Source: Candidatus Krumholzibacteriia bacterium (GTDB lineage Bacteria > Krumholzibacteriota > Krumholzibacteriia > LZORAL124-64-63). From it: 26,413 nt of DNA. The stretch is from contig JACZKN010000212.1 of NCBI GenBank assembly GCA_014859985.1, positions 1-26,413 on the forward strand. The letters run 5' to 3'. The notes beneath the pieces are model-generated. The model was not told the origin of the DNA, ran no database searches, and was given only the letters and a program-made list of their open reading frames with translations. The position numbers and the translations under genes are program-made. This document shows positions 6,961 through 14,128 of this stretch, in pieces (the stretch's first letter is position 1; the number at the start of each line of letters is the position of its first letter).

Positions 6961-7389
6961 ATGCACACCAAGTCCCCGGCATTCCCGCGCACCCTCCGGC
7001 TGGGCATCATCCTGGCCCTGGCCGTGGCGTACCTGCTCCAGGCCGCGCCGCACGGGCACGTCGACGACGCCCACGCGCAGGACCATGCGGCGGCCCACGC
7101 CCCCGCCCACGCCGACCACGCCCACGCGCCGGCCGCGGGCGCCGACGCCGACGACTCCCCGGCGACCGGGCACCACCATCACGCCGTTTCCCGGCATCTG
7201 GACCTGCACTCGGTCCGCCACGGCCTCCTGACGGCCGGCCAGGACCATGCCCAGGCCACCGCCCTGGCGGTGGCCGTCGAGCCGCTGCCCGGTTCCTGCC
7301 GTTGCGGCTTCACGGCCGGCCAACCGGCCGAGCCGGCCCCGGACGAGCCGTTGCTCCGGCATGCCCCGCCGCGGGCGCCCCCTGCCTAG
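6961..7389 (+). CDS. His-rich small exported/membrane protein leading the metal-efflux operon
   Basis: A 142-residue protein with 18 histidines by count. Residues 11-28 are a hydrophobic segment (signal peptide or membrane anchor), after which the chain is packed with Ala-His and Asp-His pairs, including a GHHHH cluster, and a CRC pair near residue 113. The tail is Pro-rich. I do not recognise a named family. Its composition and its place directly upstream of the TolC-adaptor-RND genes suggest a periplasmic binder or buffer for copper, zinc, nickel or cobalt. Codon third positions are G/C rich, which supports it being a real gene. The start has no visible ribosome site. Confidence 0.6.
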   Translation: MHTKSPAFPRTLRLGIILALAVAYLLQAAPHGHVDDAHAQDHAAAHAPAHADHAHAPAAGADADDSPATGHHHHAVSRHLDLHSVRHGLLTAGQDHAQATALAVAVEPLPGSCRCGFTAGQPAEPAPDEPLLRHAPPRAPPA

Positions 7390-7453
7390 CTGCCTTTTCC
7401 GCGTTCATCAGTGATCCGGCAGGACCTTGGACCCCATCGCGAAGGATGCGTCT

Positions 7454-8713
7454 ATGTCGCACCGTGCCCGGCGGTCGGTCGTCGCCTTGCTGCCTCTGCT
7501 GTGCCTGTTTGCCGTGAGCGGCGTCGGGTATTCGGTTGCGGCGGCGCAGGAGACGGACGACCTGATCCTGGAAATCGAGGACGTCGAGGCGTTCGCCCGC
7601 GCCAGCAGCCCGCGGCTGCGGGCCGCGGCCTACGGGATCGACGTCGTCGCTGCCGAGCGGACGTCGGCCCTGGCCTGGTCGAATCCCGCCCTGGCGTACG
7701 ACCACGAGCAGGCCGACTCGTTCCGCGAGTGGCAATTCACCCTGAACAAGCGGATCGATCGCCCGCTGGCGCGCGGCAGGCTGCGCGACGCCTGGGATGG
7801 CCGGGTGCGGGCGGCCGAACTGGGGTCCCTGCAGGCGACCCGCGACGTGGTGGCCGAGCTCAAGGCTGGCTACGTCCAGGTGCGGTTGCTCGAGGCCCAC
7901 CTGGACCGGCTCGACGGTCTTGCCGGTCTCGTGGCCACCGCCGCCGACGTGGCCGGCAGCCGTCATGCCGAAGGGGAGCTCTCCGGGCTGGACCGGCGGC
8001 TCATCCAGTTGGCGGCCTACACGATCGAGACCGCCGAGAGTCGGGTCCGTTCGCAGCACGGGAGCCTACTCGCCGCCTGGCGGGCCGACCTGGGCGTGCC
8101 CGCCTCCCGGGGCCTGGTCCTGGCGACACCGGTCGCCTTCCAGTCGGCCGACCTGCAGAACAGCGGGACCTGGCAGGGCAGCTTGTCCAGCATGCCCGGC
8201 GATCGGGCCCAGGTCGAACTTGCCCGGGCCCTCGGGGTCCAGGCCGACGCGGCCCGGCCGGGGGCGGTGCCGGGCCTCGAAGTCTACGGCGGATACAAGC
8301 GGTTCGAGCCCGACCTGGACGGATTCGTCGTCGGCGTCGCGCTGGACCTGCCGCTGTTCGCTCAGGGCAAGGGGGAGGCCGCACGGTTGCGGGCCGAGAG
8401 CCTGATCGTCGAGAGCGCCCTGTCCGCCGACCGGGCTCGTCGGGCAGGGGAGATCGCCGCCCTGGTGAAATCCCTGGGCGAGTCGCAGTCCCTGCTGGCC
8501 GGGTTCGCGGCGGAATTCGACCAGAGCTCGCTGGCGGACGCCCTGACCATCTCCTACCGGGAGGGGGCGATCTCCCTGGACGAGCTGCTGGGCGCCATCC
8601 AGATCGAAGCCGCGGCCATCGAAGCCCATTACGCGGATCTCGCGACCTACTACGGGAACATCTTCCGCCTGGAGGCCCTCACGGGCGCCAAGCTTGTCAA
8701 CTTCGCGCCCTAG
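7454..8713 (+). CDS. TolC-family outer-membrane efflux channel (CusC/CzcC-like)
   Basis: A 419-residue protein starting at ATG 7454, chosen over 7427 because GAAGGA (7441-7446) has ideal spacing and the N-terminus then reads as a signal peptide (hydrophobic ALLPLLCLFAVSGVG, cleavage near AAAQE). The mature part is mostly long helices with two repeats, as in outer-membrane efflux proteins: the first around ASSPRLRAAAYGIDVVAAERTSALAWSNPAL, the second around the QVELARALGVQADAARPG helix and VGVALDLPLFAQGKGEAARLRAES, which contains the typical hairpin-turn pattern. It would form the trimeric outer-membrane duct for the downstream adaptor and pump. It precedes the adaptor gene by only 9 bases. Confidence 0.85.
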   Translation: MSHRARRSVVALLPLLCLFAVSGVGYSVAAAQETDDLILEIEDVEAFARASSPRLRAAAYGIDVVAAERTSALAWSNPALAYDHEQADSFREWQFTLNKRIDRPLARGRLRDAWDGRVRAAELGSLQATRDVVAELKAGYVQVRLLEAHLDRLDGLAGLVATAADVAGSRHAEGELSGLDRRLIQLAAYTIETAESRVRSQHGSLLAAWRADLGVPASRGLVLATPVAFQSADLQNSGTWQGSLSSMPGDRAQVELARALGVQADAARPGAVPGLEVYGGYKRFEPDLDGFVVGVALDLPLFAQGKGEAARLRAESLIVESALSADRARRAGEIAALVKSLGESQSLLAGFAAEFDQSSLADALTISYREGAISLDELLGAIQIEAAAIEAHYADLATYYGNIFRLEALTGAKLVNFAP

Positions 8714-8722
8714 GAGAGAGAC

Positions 8723-10237
8723 ATGAAGCGAATGCCCTTCCTCGCAGCTTGCCTGGGCCTGTGCGCGCTCCTGGGCGCGGCCGGAGCCGTAGCCCAGGAC
8801 CACGGCCACGACCACGGCGTCGAGGCCGACGCCCATGCCGCCGCCGGCGACGAACTGCCGACCGTTGCGGTGACCCAGTGGACCGACACCATGGAACTTT
8901 TCATGGAGTATCCGACGATGGTGGCCATGCGCTCGGGGCGGTTCATCATCCATCTGACCGTCCTGGACGGCTTCCAGCCCGTGCGCGCGGGCAAGGTCAC
9001 GCTCACCTTCACGGCGCCGGACGGCAGCCGGGAAGTGCGGACCGCCGAGGCGCTCCTGCGCGAGGGGATCTTCGCGCCGGACGTCGGCCTCAAGGCGCCC
9101 GGCGCCTACGGGTTCGAGTTGGCCTACGAAGGCCCCGGCGTTTCCAGCACGTTCACGGTTCCCGGCTTCACGGTCCATGCCGCGGCCGGCGACGTCCATG
9201 CGCATGACGACGAATCCGGCGACGGGATCGCGTTCCTCAAGGAACAGCAGTGGAAGATCCCCTTCGCCACGGCCACGGCGATCGAGCGGGAAATGAAGCG
9301 GTCGGTCTGGGCGATCGGCCAGGTGCTGCCTTCGCCGTCCGCCTACGTCGAGATCGCCGCCCCCATCGACGGCATCGTGCAGGGGGCCGACGACGGCGAC
9401 CTGGCCCTGCCGGGGGCGCGGGTCAAGCGCGGCCAGGTGGTGGCCCGGATCGCGCCGCCCCTGCAGGGCGACGGCTGGACCGGGTCGCAGCTGGCGCTGG
9501 CCCAGGCCCGGCGCAACTTCGAGCGCGCCCAGCGGCTCCGCGAGCAGGAGGCCATCTCGGCGCGCGAGTTCGAGGAAGCCGAGAACCTCTACCTGGCGCG
9601 CAAGTCCGGGCACGAGCGGCTGGCCGGCAGCGGGGACGGCGGCGTCCTGAACCTGACCGCGCCCATCGACGGCCAGGTCATCGATTGGCAGGTCAAGCCG
9701 GGCCAGCGGCTGCAGGCGGGCGATCGCTTGATGGCCATCGCCGATCCCGCGGTCGTCTGGCTGCGCGTCAACGTGTACGAATCCGACTTCCGCGGCCTGG
9801 GGACCCCGGTCGGCGCCTGGATCAACAGCGGCGGCGACGGCTGGGTCGTGCCCCCGGAGGCCATGAAGGTCCTGACGACCGGCGGCGCCCTGGATCCCGT
9901 CAGCCGCACGGTGCCCATCCTGCTGGAGATCGCCAACCCGGAGGGACGCCTGACCATCAACGAGTCCACGCCTGTCGAGCTGTACGCCGGCGACGGCAGT
10001 CTCGCGACGGCCGTCCCGCGTTCGGCGATCTTCGAGGACGAAGGCATGGACGTCGTGTTCGTCCAGGCAGGCGGCGAGTCCTTCGCCAAGCGTGTCGTCC
10101 GGGTCGGCCCGACGTACGGCGACTGGGTCAGCATCCTCGCGGGCGTGGAGCCCGGCGAGCGCATCGTCGTCCGCGGCGGCTACCACGTGAAGCTGGCGGC
10201 CACCACCGCCGAAATCGGTCACGGCCACGCGCACTGA
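8723..10237 (+). CDS. RND efflux periplasmic adaptor (CusB/CzcB-like) with an extra N-terminal domain
   Basis: A 504-residue membrane-fusion protein starting at ATG 8723 after AGGAGAG. Residues 1-22 are a signal peptide, followed at once by a His-rich QDHGHDHG segment that could bind metal. About residues 45-155 form an additional beta-rich domain (LTVLDGFQPVRAGKVTLTF, VPGFTVHA). The adaptor core follows from about residue 170: a first lipoyl/beta-barrel half (YVEIAAPIDGIVQ), a helical hairpin (QLALAQARRNFERAQRLREQ), the second half (LTAPIDGQVIDWQVKPGQRL) and C-terminal beta-barrel and membrane-proximal strands (RVGPTYGDWVSILAGVEPGERIV). It bridges the channel and the inner-membrane pump. CusB adaptors also pass copper or silver to the pump; specificity here is unproven. 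Confidence 0.88.
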   Translation: MKRMPFLAACLGLCALLGAAGAVAQDHGHDHGVEADAHAAAGDELPTVAVTQWTDTMELFMEYPTMVAMRSGRFIIHLTVLDGFQPVRAGKVTLTFTAPDGSREVRTAEALLREGIFAPDVGLKAPGAYGFELAYEGPGVSSTFTVPGFTVHAAAGDVHAHDDESGDGIAFLKEQQWKIPFATATAIEREMKRSVWAIGQVLPSPSAYVEIAAPIDGIVQGADDGDLALPGARVKRGQVVARIAPPLQGDGWTGSQLALAQARRNFERAQRLREQEAISAREFEEAENLYLARKSGHERLAGSGDGGVLNLTAPIDGQVIDWQVKPGQRLQAGDRLMAIADPAVVWLRVNVYESDFRGLGTPVGAWINSGGDGWVVPPEAMKVLTTGGALDPVSRTVPILLEIANPEGRLTINESTPVELYAGDGSLATAVPRSAIFEDEGMDVVFVQAGGESFAKRVVRVGPTYGDWVSILAGVEPGERIVVRGGYHVKLAATTAEIGHGHAH

Positions 10238-10266
10238 CCGGCGGTCGGGAAAGGACAGGTCGAATC

Positions 10267-13200
10267 ATGCTGGACAAGTTGATGCAGATAAGCCTGAAGA
10301 ACCGCCTGGTCGTGCTGCTGGCGGCGCTGGCGCTGTTCGGGGCGGGAGCCTGGGTCACGGCCGACATGCCCGTGGACGTGTTCCCCGACCTGACGGCGCC
10401 GACGGTTTCGATCATGACGGAATCCCACGGGATGGCCCCCGAGGAGGTCGAGAAGCTGGTGACGTTCCCCATCGAGACGGCGGTCAACGGCGCCGCGGGC
10501 GTCCGGCGGGTGCGCTCGAACTCGATCCAGGGCCTCTCGACGGTCTGGGTCGAGTTCGATTGGGGCACCGACATCTTCGTCGCCCGGCAGATCGTAGGCG
10601 AGAAGCTGCAGGTGATGCGCGCGGCGCTGCCCGAGGGCGTCGACGCACCCGTGCTGGCCCCGATCACCTCGATCATGGGCGAGATCATGCTCGTTGGGCT
10701 GACGGCCGCGGAGACCTCGCCGATGGAACTGCGCACCCTGGCCGACTTCACGGTGGCCAAGCGGATCCAGTCGGTGCCCGGCGTCTCGCAGGTCCTGGTC
10801 TACGGAGGCCAGACGCAGCAGTACCAGGTGCGCGTCGATCCCTACAAGGTGGCCTCGCGGGGCCTGACCCTCGACCACGTCCTGAAGGCGGTGGCCGAGG
10901 CCAACGTCAACGCCACCGGCGGCGTGTTCGTCGATTCGGGCCAGGAGTACCTGATCCGCGGCCTGGGGCGCGTGCGCGACGTCCAGGACATCGAGCGGAC
11001 CGTCGTCGCGACGCAGGGCCAGGTGCCGGTGCTGATCAAGGACCTGGCCGAGGTCGTGATCGCGCCGGCGTTCCGGCTCGGCACCGCTTCCATCAGCGAC
11101 CAGGACGGCATCCTGCTGGTGGTCGCCAAGCAGCCGGAGGCGAACACGCTGCGGCTGACCGCGGAGATCCTCGACGCCCTCGAGCAGACGAAGCCGTCCC
11201 TGCCGGAGGACGTGGTGCTGCATACGGACATCTTCCGCCAGGCGGACTTCATCGAGGTCGCCGTCGAGAACGTCGTCGGGGCCCTGCGCGACGGCGCCGT
11301 CCTGGTGACGGTCGTGCTGTTCCTGTTCCTGCTGAACTTCCGCACCACGGTCATCTCCGTGCTGGCCATCCCGCTCTCCCTGGTCGTGGCGTTCCTGGCC
11401 ATGCGCCTGCTGGGCATGTCGGTCAACACCATGACCCTCGGCGGCATGGCCATCGCCATCGGCGTGCTGGTGGACGACGCCATCATCTACGTCGAGAACG
11501 TGTATCGGCGCATCCGGCAGAACGCGGCACGGCCCGACGACCTGCGCCGGCCCTTCGACGAGGTCGTCGCGGCGGCCTCGAGCGAGATCCGCGCGCCCAT
11601 CGCCATGGCGACGTTCATCGTCATCGTGGTGTTCGTGCCCCTGTTCTTCCTGGGCGGGCTCGAGGGCCGCATGCTCAAGCCCCTGGGCTTCGCCTACGTG
11701 GTCTCGATCCTGGCCTCGCTGCTGGTCGCGGTGACCGTGACGCCCGCCCTCAGCTCCTTCCTGCTGCGGCGGGCCGACCGGGACCGCGAGGCCCGCGAGT
11801 CGTGGCTGGTGCGGCAGCTGAAGCGGCTGTACGAGCCGAGCCTGCGGGTGGTGCTGCGGCGGCAGGGTGTGGTGATCGCCGGGGCGGCGCTGCTGGTCGT
11901 GGCGGCCCTGGCGGTCCTGCCGCTGTTCGGGCGCTCGTTCCTGCCGGAGTTCAACGAGGGCACGTTCAACATCTCGCTGGCGACCCTGCCGGGCACGGCC
12001 CTGCAGGAGTCGGACGAGCTCGGGTCCATGGTGGAGAAGATCCTGTTGGCCAACGACGCGGTGGTCTCGACCGCCCGGCGCACCGGGCGGACCGAACTGG
12101 ACGAGCACTCGCTGGGATCGCACGCCCACGAACTCGAGGTGCGGCTCGACCTCTCCCGCAAGTCCAAGGCCGAGGTGCTGGCGGAGCTGCGGCGCGACCT
12201 GGCGCTGGTGCCGGGGACGAACATCACCATCGGGCAGCCGATCTCGCACCGGATCGACCACATGCTCTCGGGCACGCGGGCGGCCATCGCGGTCAAGCTC
12301 TACGGCGCCGATCTGTACGAGCTGAGGCGCCTGGCCGAGCGGATCCGGCAGGAGATGGCGGAGGTCGACGGGCTGGTCGACCTGTTCGTCGACCAGCAGA
12401 CCGACGTGCCGCAGGTGCGGATCCAGGCCGACCGCGGGCGCATGGCCCAGTACGGGCTGCGGCCGGCGGACATCGACGAGCTGATCGACGTCGCCTTCCT
12501 GGGCGTGGCGACCTCGCAGGTCTACGACGGGGAGCACCGGCACGACCTGGTGGTCCGGTTCGCGCCGGAGTACCGCGGGGACCTCGCCTCGATCCGCCGG
12601 ACGCTGATCGACACCCCCGCCGGCGGGGCCATACCCTTGGAGATGGTCGCGGACATCCGGGCCGACCGCGGCCCGAACTACATCAGCCGCGAGAACGTCC
12701 AGCGCAAGATCGTCGTCCAGGCCAACGTCGCCGACCGGGACCTGCGCGGCGCCGTGGAGGAGATCCGCGCGAAGATCGCCGCGAACGTCGAGCTCCCACG
12801 CGGCTATTTCGTCGAGTTCGGCGGCCAGTTCGAGAGCGAGGAGCGCGCCGCGCGGACCGTGACCCTGCTGAGCATCATCTCGCTGCTGGCGATCGCCCTG
12901 GCGCTGTACATGGAGTTCTCCAGCTTCCGGCAGGCGGCGCTCGTCATGGTGAACCTGCCGCTGGCGCTCATCGGCGGGATCGTGAGCGTCTTTCTGACCG
13001 ACGGCATCATCTCGATCGCGTCGCTGGTGGGGTTCATCACCCTGTTCGGGATCGCCGTCCGCAACGGCATCCTGATGGTGTCGCACTACAACCACCTGGT
13101 CGAGCAGGAAGGCGTGTCCGTGGCCGAGGCGGTGGTGCAGGGTTCGCTGGAGCGGCTCAGCCCGATCCTCATGACCGCCATGACGACGGGGCTGGCCCTG

Positions 13201-13347
13201 ATCCCCCTGGCGCTGGCCGGGGACAAGCCGGGGTCGGAGCTCGAATCGCCCATGGCCATCGTGATCCTGGGCGGCCTGGTCACGGCGACGCTGCTGAACC
13301 TCGTCGTCGTGCCCGCCCTCTATCTCAAATGGGGCAGGAAGGCGTGA
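10267..13347 (+). CDS. Heavy-metal efflux RND pump (CusA/CzcA family)
   Basis: A 1026-residue inner-membrane pump starting at ATG 10267, with AAAGGA upstream; longer in-frame reading back to 9250 lies inside the adaptor gene. It has the RND plan: first membrane helix (residues 14-32), porter loops (VFPDLTAPTVSI, and AVNGAAGVRRVRS), helices 2-6 from about 340, a second large loop and the last membrane block (residues 870-1020). Helix 4 reads GVLVDDAIIYVEN, with Asp403 and Glu410 where HME pumps carry proton-relay acids. The first Asp of zinc/cobalt CzcA is replaced by Ala-Ile as in CusA-like pumps, but CusA's VDAAIVMIEN is not matched either. The substrate is therefore an undetermined metal; neighbours and the His-rich partner favour a transition metal. 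Confidence 0.92.
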   Translation: MLDKLMQISLKNRLVVLLAALALFGAGAWVTADMPVDVFPDLTAPTVSIMTESHGMAPEEVEKLVTFPIETAVNGAAGVRRVRSNSIQGLSTVWVEFDWGTDIFVARQIVGEKLQVMRAALPEGVDAPVLAPITSIMGEIMLVGLTAAETSPMELRTLADFTVAKRIQSVPGVSQVLVYGGQTQQYQVRVDPYKVASRGLTLDHVLKAVAEANVNATGGVFVDSGQEYLIRGLGRVRDVQDIERTVVATQGQVPVLIKDLAEVVIAPAFRLGTASISDQDGILLVVAKQPEANTLRLTAEILDALEQTKPSLPEDVVLHTDIFRQADFIEVAVENVVGALRDGAVLVTVVLFLFLLNFRTTVISVLAIPLSLVVAFLAMRLLGMSVNTMTLGGMAIAIGVLVDDAIIYVENVYRRIRQNAARPDDLRRPFDEVVAAASSEIRAPIAMATFIVIVVFVPLFFLGGLEGRMLKPLGFAYVVSILASLLVAVTVTPALSSFLLRRADRDREARESWLVRQLKRLYEPSLRVVLRRQGVVIAGAALLVVAALAVLPLFGRSFLPEFNEGTFNISLATLPGTALQESDELGSMVEKILLANDAVVSTARRTGRTELDEHSLGSHAHELEVRLDLSRKSKAEVLAELRRDLALVPGTNITIGQPISHRIDHMLSGTRAAIAVKLYGADLYELRRLAERIRQEMAEVDGLVDLFVDQQTDVPQVRIQADRGRMAQYGLRPADIDELIDVAFLGVATSQVYDGEHRHDLVVRFAPEYRGDLASIRRTLIDTPAGGAIPLEMVADIRADRGPNYISRENVQRKIVVQANVADRDLRGAVEEIRAKIAANVELPRGYFVEFGGQFESEERAARTVTLLSIISLLAIALALYMEFSSFRQAALVMVNLPLALIGGIVSVFLTDGIISIASLVGFITLFGIAVRNGILMVSHYNHLVEQEGVSVAEAVVQGSLERLSPILMTAMTTGLALIPLALAGDKPGSELESPMAIVILGGLVTATLLNLVVVPALYLKWGRKA

Positions 13348-13437
13348 GCATGGGCGCGCTGCGGCATGACGGGGGTGCGAAGACGTCGAGGCGGAAGAGG
13401 ACTGACGGTGGGGAAGGGGAAGGAGAGCGTCAGGGGT

Positions 13438-13824
13438 TCACTCGAAATGCCGTGCGAAGAAGCTGGTGACTTCCGCCTTGGCTATCCGACCGTCCGCCGT
13501 ACCCATGGCCAGATCTTCGACCGCATCGTCGTCCGCGGTCAACTCGTGCCCGTTGAGCAGGAGAAAAAGTTCCGCGGCGGCCACCGCGACCCGCTTGTTG
13601 CCGTCGACGAAAGGATGGTTCGCGCACAGGTGATAGAAGTAGGCGGCCGCCTTCTCCGCCAGATCCGCATGCAGTTCCTGCCCGTCGAAGGTCGCCCTGG
13701 GCATCGCGACCGCGGATTCGAGGAGCCCGCGGTCCCGCAACGCGCCGTCGCCGCCGAACTCCTCGATGACCCGGCGGTGGACCGCCAGGACATCGTCGAC
13801 CTGCAGGAAGATGACCGGGGCCAC
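13438..13824 (-). CDS. doc: Doc-type Fic-fold toxin
   Basis: A 128-residue protein of the Doc family. The motif HPFVDGNKR (His70, Asp74, Asn76, Lys77, Arg78) is intact, preceded by the usual AAAYFYHLCAN helix and followed by AVAAAELFLLLNG. Doc toxins phosphorylate translation factor EF-Tu, in contrast to AMP-transferring Fic proteins (established for phage P1 Doc). Length is typical. Translation starts at GTG, overlapping the antitoxin stop codon (TAGTG), so the two are coupled. The gene converges with the RND pump gene, with 90 bases between and no clear terminator. Confidence 0.88.
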   Translation of the reverse strand: MAPVIFLQVDDVLAVHRRVIEEFGGDGALRDRGLLESAVAMPRATFDGQELHADLAEKAAAYFYHLCANHPFVDGNKRVAVAAAELFLLLNGHELTADDDAVEDLAMGTADGRIAKAEVTSFFARHFE

Positions 13825-14054
13825 TACCGCGCCAGGCGCCGCAGCACGTCGGCGCGTTTGTGGATGACGTAGTCGAGCTTCTCCTGCACGGATTCCGCAG
13901 GAACGGGGCGCGGACGGGTCGGTGTGACGATCAGGGTCCCATCCTGGATCGTGAGCTGGACCTGGCCATCTTCGTCCAACCCCAGCAGTTCCAGGATGGG
14001 CTTGTCGAGGATCAACGCATTGCTGTTGCCGACTTTACGCAGTTGTTTGATCAT
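13824..14054 (-). CDS. AbrB/MazE-like antitoxin partner of Doc
   Basis: A 76-residue protein. Residues 1-45 have the SpoVT-AbrB swapped-hairpin pattern: IKQLRKVGNSNALILDKPILELLGL, then VQLTIQDGTLIVTP. The tail (residues 52-76, QEKLDYVIHKRADVLRRLAR) is a basic helix suited to bind the toxin. GGAGG lies about 8 bases upstream of the ATG at 14054. Doc is classically paired with Phd; an AbrB-fold partner is a known alternative in other genomes. Antitoxins of this fold bind their own promoter, which fits the repeats just upstream. Confidence 0.85.
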   Translation of the reverse strand: MIKQLRKVGNSNALILDKPILELLGLDEDGQVQLTIQDGTLIVTPTRPRPVPAESVQEKLDYVIHKRADVLRRLAR

Positions 14055-14066
14055 TCTGGCCTCCGG

Positions 14067-14089
14067 GGTTATAACCAAATTATAACCAA
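14067..14089 (-). promoter_or_regulatory. Predicted antitoxin operator: phased direct repeats and palindromes
   Basis: TTATAACCAA occurs at 14069-14078 and again at 14080-14089, exactly 11 bases apart (about one helical turn). The first copy is part of the perfect palindrome GGTTATAACC (14067-14076), and a second palindrome CCAATATTGG follows at 14086-14095. The repeats cover the -10 and start region of the antitoxin-doc promoter, as expected for an autorepressor site. Confidence 0.65.
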
Positions 14090-14107
14090 TATTGGCCTTG
14101 CCGTCAA
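14079..14107 (-). promoter_or_regulatory. Near-consensus sigma-70 promoter of the antitoxin-doc operon
   Basis: On the minus strand TTGACG (14107-14102) is followed by exactly 17 bases and a perfect TATAAT (14084-14079). Transcription would start near 14072, about 18 bases before the antitoxin ATG, with GGAGG between. This is the strongest promoter match in the window. Confidence 0.8.
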
Positions 14108-14128
14108 CAGCGAGCGGCCTTGCCTCCT

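Noticed and set aside
10219..13095. Long minus-strand frame (958 codons) and plus-strand frame at 10560-13469 over the RND pump
   Set aside because: Both are shadows; only the 10267-13347 frame has RND motifs, and the others are low-complexity Arg/Gly/His text.
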